64,000 nucleotides of DNA from Chinchilla lanigera. Taxonomy: Eukaryota; Chordata; Mammalia; Rodentia; Chinchillidae. Both the position numbers and the translations under genes were made by a program. Of the stretch, positions 57,199 to 64,000 are shown piece by piece. The notes under the pieces were generated by a model that was not told where the DNA came from, searched no databases, and saw only the letters and a list, made by a program, of their open reading frames with translations. Position 1 is the stretch's first letter. Each line of letters begins with the position of its first letter. The DNA lies in contig NW_004955404.1 of NCBI RefSeq assembly GCF_000276665.1, forward strand, positions 34,496,160 to 34,560,159. Reading direction: 5' to 3'.

Positions 57199-57984
57199 CT
57201 AGTTGTTTTTCTTCCAGGTAGGCAAGGTAGAAAGCTTCACACTTACCATACTGAGTTTTCTTCTATAATTTACAGGTACTTTCCTTTTGGCACTGTGTTT
57301 CTGAAGTAAATCATTAAAGAATATGTTTCCATTACTTTGTAGGTACATTTTGTTTTGACCAAAATGAGTATGACCCAGGGGTAAAAGTGGCTTTTCATTG
57401 TCTCTCAAATTGTACATTTGCCTCCAAATGTTACAAATTGGGCATTTAAAAATGTCATGAGCTTTTTTTTTTGTTGTTGTTGTTGTTTCGTGTTGAATCT
57501 TGACTTTATCCTCCTGGATCTATTTTTTAAGTCTCATGTGTTTTAAAACTATTTGAAAAGAGAAATATAAAATAAATGTTTCTGTAAAGGTGCACTACTA
57601 GTGGGGGATAATCCCCTCCCATTCAGATGTGTAAATTCTATAATTTTTTTTAACTCACACCCTAAGACATTGCTATCTATGCCTCATACCTTAAAAATAA
57701 AGTCTGAAAATAAAATTTGAAGAAGTCATCAAGGAGAGGAACGTTAACAACAAAAGATGCCCTCAAGGTAGGAGGCATTTGAAGATATTTTTATTGAGAA
57801 GACACATGACTCACTGATGCTGAGTAAAATTGCAGAGACTGCTCTGCCTAGAAGAATAAGCATACACATGCAAATGAATAGTCTAATACCTCTTTTATGC
57901 ATTTCATTTAAAAGCAAGAGTCCTGACTACAATTCCTGCTCATGATCAAGCCCCTCAAAAACTAAACCTCTAAAAAAGAAAAAC
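57199..57984. other. unassigned sequence
   Basis: Only a short (TTG)n tract at 57472-57488 stands out. Confidence 0.4.
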
Positions 57985-58000
57985 AAAAGATATTGCAATT

Positions 58001-58098
58001 GGGGGCTGGGGATTTAGCTCAGCGGCAAAAGCGCCTGCCTGGCAAGCGCAAGGTTGTGAGTTCGGTTCCCGGTACCGGAGAAAAACCAAAAAAAAAAA
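58001..58098 (+). repeat. ID-type SINE, young copy
   Basis: Near-consensus ID body from 'ggggctggggatttagctca' to 'ttcggttcccggtaccggag', then AAAAACC and an A-tail. Perfect TSD AAAAGATATTGCAATT at 57985-58000 and 58097-58112 (the A-run overlaps the tail). Confidence 0.97.
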
Positions 58099-58112
58099 AA
58101 GATATTGCAATT

Positions 58113-58996
58113 AACTTAGTAGATAAGCAGAGTTAGAAAAAAATAACGCAGTGCAAAGCCAAGGTCACAAACTGTGACATGAGGATTTGGGTGTCACTGT
58201 AAAAACTAGCTGTCAGGAAGTTGAACTCTGTGGCTAATCTCTCCCAAGTACAAAGGACATATGGCAAGCATTCCACGTAGTAATCTTGTTTCTGATGACT
58301 CCTAGATTATTGGCACTTTTTTGGCCTTACTTTTATTGGAAAATTATTTGATACTGTTATCTTGGAACAAAGATGATGTGACAGTTAATTGACATTATCT
58401 ACTTAACTCTCAAAGTGAGAGAGAGAAAAAGAGAAAGAAAGAGAATTTTCCTATTGATTCTGTTCCTCTAGAGAACTCTAGCTAGTACTTATAAGACAAA
58501 TTGCACATCAATTGCTTTCACTGAAGAGATGATGGGAAAGAAAGAAACAAACAAACAATCAGTCTGAAATACGTGGGGAAAGGGAAGCACTATGTTTAGC
58601 TGCCATGGCTGAAAAACAACGCGGAGTACCATGGGATGGCATGTGCTTGACTGTGCGTGTTTTGGTCTTTCTCTTCTTTCTCCTTCAATGTCAGGGTACT
58701 TCTGCTTCAGGATTACAAAAAACTGATGTTAAATAATGGAATCGAGTGATAGTTAATTTTCATAATAGATGAAATTAATACCATATTTGGGGAGGATGAC
58801 ACAAAACATGGCTAAAATTAGAAAGGATCAAAATTTGCTTATTTGGTCATACAGAAAATATTAGTGAATCTCTTAGCATGTCCTGGCTACTTTCCTAAAT
58901 AGTGTAGAGATATAGCTGATGAGAAAGGCAGAACCACTATCTTCCTGATATTGGCTTCTGATGGGGGTGGCACAAGGAAAGTCCCTGCCATACATT
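58113..58996. other. unassigned sequence
   Basis: A GA-rich run lies at 58418-58445. 'gattctgttcctctagagaac' at 58458-58478 resembles the 3' end of a widespread LTR family but is too short to assign. Confidence 0.4.
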
Positions 58997-59375
58997 TAAA
59001 AAAATTTTTATTTCTTTACTTTATTATTTTTACTTTAAAGAGAATTAAAAAACAGTAACAAAAGAACAACAACAAAGACAAAAACAAAACAAGGCAAAAA
59101 CAAAAAAAAATGATACAAGGTTTCAGAACAAGATGATAGGAATTAACAGTGATTGTTATATTACACATTGTTACCTTTAGCGAAGTTGCTCAGATTACCA
59201 GATGTAAGAATGCAAGATTAATCAACCCATCAAAGAGAATAAAATGTAAGAAAAGAAATTAGAGATAATACAGAGCTTAACTAAACAAGATGGTAGGGAT
59301 TCAACAATGGTTGTTATATGGCATATTGTTGTCTTCAATCAGTTGTTCAGATTACCAGATATTTTTTTGACCAAT
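58997..59375 (-). mobile_element. 5'-truncated L1 3'UTR with tandem module
   Basis: T-rich left end, then antisense 3'UTR of the same type as 13033-13407. The pieces 'ggtttcagaacaagatgata' and 'ttgctcagattaccagatgt' recur about 150-170 bp later as 'cttaactaaacaagatggta' and 'ttgttcagattaccagatat', so one module is present twice. Confidence 0.82.
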
Positions 59376-59385
59376 TTTGCATGCC

Positions 59386-59740
59386 TGTGATAGTTTAGAT
59401 TTAAACTGTTTCCTAAAGGCCTATGTGCTCAAGGCTTGATCTCTAGTTTGACACTATTGTGAAGTGCTGAAACCTTCAGAGTTTCCATCTAGTGGGAAGT
59501 CTTCATGCCTTTGGGAGGGAAAGTGGGATCCCAGTCTGTTTCTTTTCCTCTCAGTTTGCTTCCAGGACATAAGATAAGCGGTCTTGTCCCACCATGCATT
59601 CCCATCCTAATGACAGGTAAAGAGCAACAGGGACATTCAGGGATGGACAGGGACCTCTGACAGTGTGTGCCATCATAACCCTTTTCTCTTTAGAAGTTGA
59701 CTATCTCCGGTATCAGGGATGGAAACCTGACCAAAACAAT
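59386..59740 (+). mobile_element. MaLR solo LTR
   Basis: Starts 'tgtgatagtttagatttaaa', then 'cctaaaggcctatgtgctca', 'ggcttgatctctagtttgac', 'ccctttt..gaagttgactatctccggtatc', ending 'gaccaaaacaat'. MaLR LTR order, plus strand. Confidence 0.82.
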
Positions 59741-59958
59741 GTTCAATTTGTTTAGAAGAAGATTGCCTTAAAGGATGGTTTATAAAAGTAAAATACAAAC
59801 TAGAGCAAAAAAATGCCAGTGGCAGGCTCATGAAGAAGAAAGCATAGAAAGTGGAAAGCATTTAAAATGATTACATCTTAAATTTGTTCAAAGGGCTAAA
59901 AGCAGTGAAGAAAGTGATCTACAGACAAAATGGAAATATCAATGCAGAGATATAAACA

Positions 59959-59982
59959 AGTTAATTAATTAATTAATTAATT
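59959..59982 (+). repeat. (TTAA)n simple repeat in L1
   Basis: About six AATT units within the ORF1 region of the old L1. Confidence 0.95.
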
Positions 59983-62304
59983 CTAGGGTAAAACTAATAT
60001 AGGGATTCAAAGGCAGCTCTGAGCAGCACCTTAGATAGAACAACTGAAACTTGAGTCTGATGAACAGAAAGAACAAAACATGGAAAATGTGGAGTACCAC
60101 TGGACAAACCAAAGTATACACTGTGCGGTTCTAGGAGGAGAAAAGAGAAATAAAGGGACAGGGAGAATACTGAAAAATATAATGGCTGAAAACTTCCCAA
60201 ATTTGAAGAAAGATTTGAAAATAAACATCCAAAAAGCCCCAGGAACTCCAACAGGATGAACTCATAATGACCCATAATAATCAAATTGTCAAAAACCAAA
60301 ATAAAAAAGATACAATTAAGAGAAATGAGTTAACACATACAAGGGATACTCAATAACTTTGCAAAAATATTTCTCTTCAGAAACTTTGGAAGCAAGAAGT
60401 CAGTTGGATGACATACTCAAAGTGTTTAAAAGAAACCTCTGTTAGCCGAGAATCTTATATCTAGCAAAACTGTCTTTTGTTATCTGGAAATTAAGACATA
60501 CCCACATAAATGAAAACTGAGAAAGTTTGTTACCACTAGATCAGACTGGCAAGAAAAATTGAAAAGAATTCTGTAGGCTAACACTTAAGGGACACTACTT
60601 AGTAATTTGATGCTTATGAAGAAATAAAAAAATCTCATTCAATGCAAATATATGAGCAAGTATAAATGCTGATACGGAACAATGATGTGTAACCCATATG
60701 TATTTTCTATACAACTTAATAAAGCATCTAATTAAAAAGTTATCAATTTATGTTCTGGACAAACAGTGTATAAAGATGTAACCTTTTGTTCTCTATAACC
60801 AAAAAGAGTTAGAATGGGGTTTTTAAAGGACTAGAATTTTCTATGCTATGGAGATTAAGCTGATATAAATTCAAATTATAGAGGCATAGTCTTGGATATT
60901 AAAGTTAATTCCTATGATAACCAAAAAGCAAATAGCTAAGAAATATCCACAAAGAGGAAATAAAAAAAGAACGTAAGTGTTATAAAACAAAAGATCAATG
61001 AAATACAAAAATAGTAATGTAGGAAATGAGAGACAAAACTAGAAAATACAGAAAACATAGAAAAATGAGAAAACTCTCTCCTTGTCATTAATTACTTTAA
61101 ATTTAAATGGATTAAACTTTTTAACCAAAGGATAGAGATTACCAGAATGGGTTAAAAAATCTGATCCAACCATATAGCACCTACAGGAGATTAACTTTAG
61201 ATTTAAAGCTACAAATAGGTTGAAAGTGATAGAAAAGGACGGTAAATAGTAAACAAAAGAGAGCATGTATAGTTATACTTTAAATGTGAAAAATAATGAA
61301 ACGAAATTTTATGTTAAATAATAGTTTAATACAATAAGGAAGTATAATAATTAGAAACATTTGCACATTTAATAACAGTCCATCACATGCATGAAACAAG
61401 TTTATCAATTAAAGGGAGAAATAGAGTCCTGTAACAATATTGGAGATTTGAACATCCCATTCTCAAGAAATAATAGAAGACAAGTGCCACGAAATGAATA
61501 TTCTTACTCAACAACAGAATACACATTCTTTTTGAGCATATATTTTCCAGGGTAGATCATATGTTAGGACACAAATTAAGATACAATAAAATTCAAAGAT
61601 AGACATATACAAAGTATGTTCTCAGACCCTAATGGTATGAAATTAAAAATCAGTAATATTAGGAAAACTGAAACATTCACAAACTTGTGAAAATTAAATA
61701 ACATATTCTTAAGCACCAAATGGTTCTAAGGAAAAAATACTAGGAAAATTAGAAAAGGCTTATAGATGAATGAAAATTAAAATATAAAACACTAAAATTT
61801 ATGGAACAGTAAAAGGAATGCTATTGATAGCTATAAATGCATTGTAACAGAAGAAAGATTTTAAACTAACAATAGCCTAACTTTACAAGTTTAGAAACTA
61901 AAAAGAAAAGCAAACTAAACTAAAGATAGCAGAAGAAAGAAAATAATAAAAATAGAGCAGGCATCAATGAAATAGAGAATATAAAATACAAAATTTTTAA
62001 AAAGAATTAATAGTTCTTTGAGAAGATCAATAAAATTGATAAAACTTTAGCTTGATAAAGTAAAAACTAGAGAAGCTTCATTACTAAAAGAAGAACAAAA
62101 TTTCTTACTGCCTATTTTACAGAAATAGAAGAATTATAAAACAGTACAATGAGCAATTGTATGACAATAAACATGATAACCTAGATAGAATGGACAAGCT
62201 GTTAGACACACATATCTGCCACGATTATACAGTGAAGAAATAGAAAGTTATAACAGAACTATAACTAGTAAGAAGATTGAATTAGTAATAAAAAATTTCC
62301 TGTT

Positions 62305-62495
62305 ATAGTCAACATGGTGGCAAGTGTCTATAATATCAGCATTCTAGGAAACTGAGACAGAAAGTTTGCACATTCAGTTCAGCCTTGGCACAACAGTGTC
62401 TTAGCAAGACCCTGACTCAGAATTAAAAATAAGAAGGGTTAGAGATTAGCTCTGTGCAAAAGTCCAGGATTCAGTCCCCATTGTTCGAAAAAAAA
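62305..62495 (+). repeat. B1-dID composite SINE
   Basis: A B1 half ('catggtggcaagtgtctataa', 'gaaactgagacagaaag', 'agcaagaccctgactcag') is followed by an ID half ('gggttagagattagctct', 'gtccaggattcagtccccat') and an A-run. Inserted in the L1 ORF2 region. Confidence 0.85.
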
Positions 62496-63130
62496 ATTTG
62501 ACAAAGAAAATTTCTGAGCTGATAGATTCATTAGTAAGTTCTATCAAGCATTTAAAGACCTACTACCAAACCTTCTTGAACTTCTAAAAAATTGAGGACT
62601 ATGTGACAGTTGGAAAAGTAGTCTCATATACAGTCTTTCAACCCTAGCTAGGTCACAGAACTAAGAGATTGAGCCCAGAAAATTTAGAAAGAATTAAAAG
62701 CCCACAGAGCCTGTGTTGGGCTTATTGTATCAGGTGGGCATGTTTTTCCTGCTTGGAGATTTAGTGTGTGCTTCTTTGTTCATCTCAGGTGTGTGTGTCA
62801 GTGGCCTACAGACATAGCCTTTTTTTGGTACCTTGAACTCAACTGGGGAGAGGGAAAAGTTATCCTGTTACCACGAGACAGGGGTGTGCTTAGGTCAATA
62901 GCCCTGTATCAGTTGCCAGGACCCTGCTAGTCATGGGAAGCAAATGCAGTCTACTGGAGCTGATTTTAGCCTTTCTGTTCTCTATGTGAGTAAAAGTATC
63001 TTCCTATCCCAATTGTTCAATTGTGTTTTGGTTTTGGTGACTCTAATAGCAAGATTCAATGTGTAGACGTGTTTGAATTTCTATTCCTGGTAGCAGGCAT
63101 CATGATGATTTTTGCTATTGTTCTGCAGTT

Positions 63131-63143
63131 GAGACCCTCTTGT
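63131..63143. repeat. left TSD of ID SINE
   Basis: GAGACCCTCTTGT, identical to 63252-63264. Confidence 0.95.
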
Positions 63144-63251
63144 TTTTTTTTTTTTTTTTTTTTTTGGTTTTTCTCCGGTACCGGGAACCGAACTCACGAC
63201 CTTGCGCTTGCCAGGCAGGCGCTTTTGCCGCTGAGCTAAATCCCCAGCCCC
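63144..63251 (-). repeat. ID-type SINE, young copy
   Basis: Long T-run, 'ggtttttctccggtaccggg', 'ccttgcgcttgccaggcagg', 'gctgagctaaatccccagcc'. Perfect 13-bp TSD GAGACCCTCTTGT at 63131-63143 and 63252-63264. Inserted in the unclassified element. Confidence 0.97.
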
Positions 63252-63299
63252 GAGACCCTCTTGTAGCACTGGATAATTGGTGCATTGTGTTCTGTTTAA

Positions 63300-63324
63300 C
63301 TGATATCAAAGCCGACATATACAT
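63300..63324 (+). mobile_element. short L1 ORF2 piece between insertions
   Basis: 'ctgatatcaaagccgacata' matches the L1 ORF2 phrase 'ctgataccaaagccagacaa' and ties the flanking L1 parts together. Confidence 0.65.
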
Positions 63325-63640
63325 TAGTCAGTTTTCCATTGCTGGGACCAAATATGCAATACTCATAGCTTAGAGCAGCAAAGGATTATTTTAGCTCACA
63401 GTTGCATTGGTTCAGTGAATGGTTTATTGGCTCCAAGGTAGAGATGGGGTGGCAGAAGAGCCAGATGGAAGAAAGCCGCCCACACCCTGACAGCCAGAAA
63501 GCTGAGAGGGAGGAGGCAGGAGGCGGGGATGAGAATATACCGTTCCAAGTCACACACCATCGACTCATCCTTTCTGGACAGGGCCTGCCTCCAAATGTGA
63601 GACTTTGGGAGGACATTTTATATCTAAATCACAGCAGACA
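63325..63640 (-). mobile_element. MaLR-type LTR inserted in L1
   Basis: 'attagtcagttttccattgc', 'aaaggattattttagctcac', 'ggtttattggctccaagg', 'caaatgtgagactttgggag' and 'tatctaaatcacagcag' follow the antisense MaLR LTR pattern. L1 resumes directly after it. Confidence 0.7.
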
Positions 63641-64000
63641 GTATAAAAGAGAGAAAACTACAGATTAATATTTCATATGTACACTGATACAAAAATCCTC
63701 AACAAAATGCTAGAAACTGAATTCATCACCTTATTAAATAAATTATATACCATGACTGAGTAAGGTTTATTCCTGGAAGCAAAGGCTGGTTCACCATTTA
63801 AAAATCAATCAGTGTAATTCACCCTATTAACATAGGGAAAGGGGAGAGTCACATATTCATCTCCACTGATACAGTAAAAGCACTTTCCAAAAGTCAACAT
63901 CCTTTCAGCATAAAAACATTTGACAAACCAGGAATAGAAAGAAATCAACTAAGCATAATATAAGCCTCATACAAAAACATGTAGTGAACGTCAGACTCAC
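63641..64000 (+). mobile_element. old L1 ORF2 (reverse transcriptase region), runs off window
   Basis: 'gagaaaactacagattaata', 'caaaaatcctcaacaaaatg', 'catgactgagtaaggtttattc', 'ggttcaccatttaaaaatc', 'agtaaaagcactttcc' are phrases of L1 ORF2 at the reverse transcriptase domain. They continue the element from 59850. Stops and small changes break the frame. Confidence 0.85.

Larger units (their letters stand above)
59850..62601 (+). mobile_element. old L1: ORF1 3' region into ORF2
   Basis: Sense L1. ORF1-region phrases: 'caaaatggaaatatcaatgc', 'ctgaaaacttcccaaatttg', 'aagaagtcagttggatgaca', 'gcaaaactgtcttttgttat', 'aagacatacccacataaatg', 'agtttgttaccactagatc'. ORF2 start region near 61080: 'tcattaattactttaaattt', 'taaatggattaaactttt', then 'aggttgaaagtgatagaaa', 'catatgttaggacacaaatt', and 'ctgagctgatagattcatta' to 62600. 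Interrupted by the B1-dID at 62305-62495. No long open frame; heavily decayed. Confidence 0.82.
62602..63299. mobile_element. unclassified insertion inside L1
   Basis: L1 ORF2 sequence stops near 'aaaaaattgagga' (62600) and resumes at 'tgatatcaaagccgacatat' (63301). The roughly 700 bp between, of which 108 bp is a later ID SINE, is not L1. It has LTR-like traits: a TG-starting left edge, a pyrimidine-poor body with 'ctatgtgagtaaaag' late in the unit, and no coding frame. I cannot name the family, its ends or a TSD. Confidence 0.5.

Overview
The window is nuclear DNA from a rodent, AT-rich and densely packed with retrotransposon remnants of very different ages. I found no host protein-coding exon that I can support. 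The many short open frames are chance frames in AT-rich or repeat DNA, apart from several that are decayed pieces of LINE-1 ORF2, a MaLR internal region or a mariner transposase. The rodent call rests on tRNA-derived ID-type SINEs (a monomeric 'ggggctggggatttagctcag...ggttcccggtaccgg' body with an A-rich tail), B1 SINEs with and without the internal ~29-bp duplication, and fused B1-dID SINEs. The ID 3' end (GGTACCGG followed by AAAAACC before the A-tail) is not the rat/mouse form. A non-murid rodent, possibly of the beaver lineage, is my best guess, but this is an inference from memory of SINE families. The window is best read as intergenic DNA or one long intron.

Layout. 1-7.9 kb: mostly unassigned sequence with a B1, two ID SINEs with clear target-site duplications (TSDs), and MIR relics. 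7.9-12 kb: a 546-bp solo LTR of class I type with a 4-bp TSD, a CA microsatellite, an MLT1-like LTR and L2 relics. 12.2-15.2 kb: a cluster of old SINEs, then an old antisense L1 split by a younger L1 that carries an internal inversion ('twin priming') and clear TSDs, then another L1. 15.2-24.7 kb: a small CpG cluster, L2 and MIR relics, a U2 snRNA 5'-fragment retropseudogene with TSDs, a complete two-LTR MaLR element (20686-23057, minus strand), and a MaLR solo LTR. 25.4-25.9 kb: two mariner-type transposase tails in inverted orientation. 27.6-29.4 kb: antisense old L1 and an inverted L1 3' end.

31-34.65 kb is the largest stretch with no repeat I can name. 34.65-36.74 kb is an unusually long antisense L2 relic carrying a MaLR piece and an ID SINE. 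37465-38158 is an assembly gap whose right edge is the end of an ID SINE. 38.4-39.9 kb is a nested stack: an L1, a twin-primed L1 inserted into it with a 14-bp TSD, and a B1 inserted with its own TSD. 40-54 kb has ID SINEs, MIR, L2, hAT and MaLR pieces in otherwise plain sequence. 54-64 kb has MaLR LTRs, two antisense L1 3' ends, and a long old sense-strand L1 (ORF1 region into ORF2) broken by a B1-dID, an unclassified insertion that itself carries an ID SINE, and a MaLR LTR fragment.

There is no operon-like or pathway relationship here. The 'system' visible is the L1 machinery and the SINE, snRNA and inverted-L1 copies it has made in trans or in cis. I saw no CRISPR array, no intact tRNA or rRNA gene, and no clear new biological system. 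The points most worth checking are the nested inverted L1s, the L1 3'UTR tandem module, the U2 fragment, the inverted mariner pair, and the unnamed insertion at 62.6-63.3 kb.
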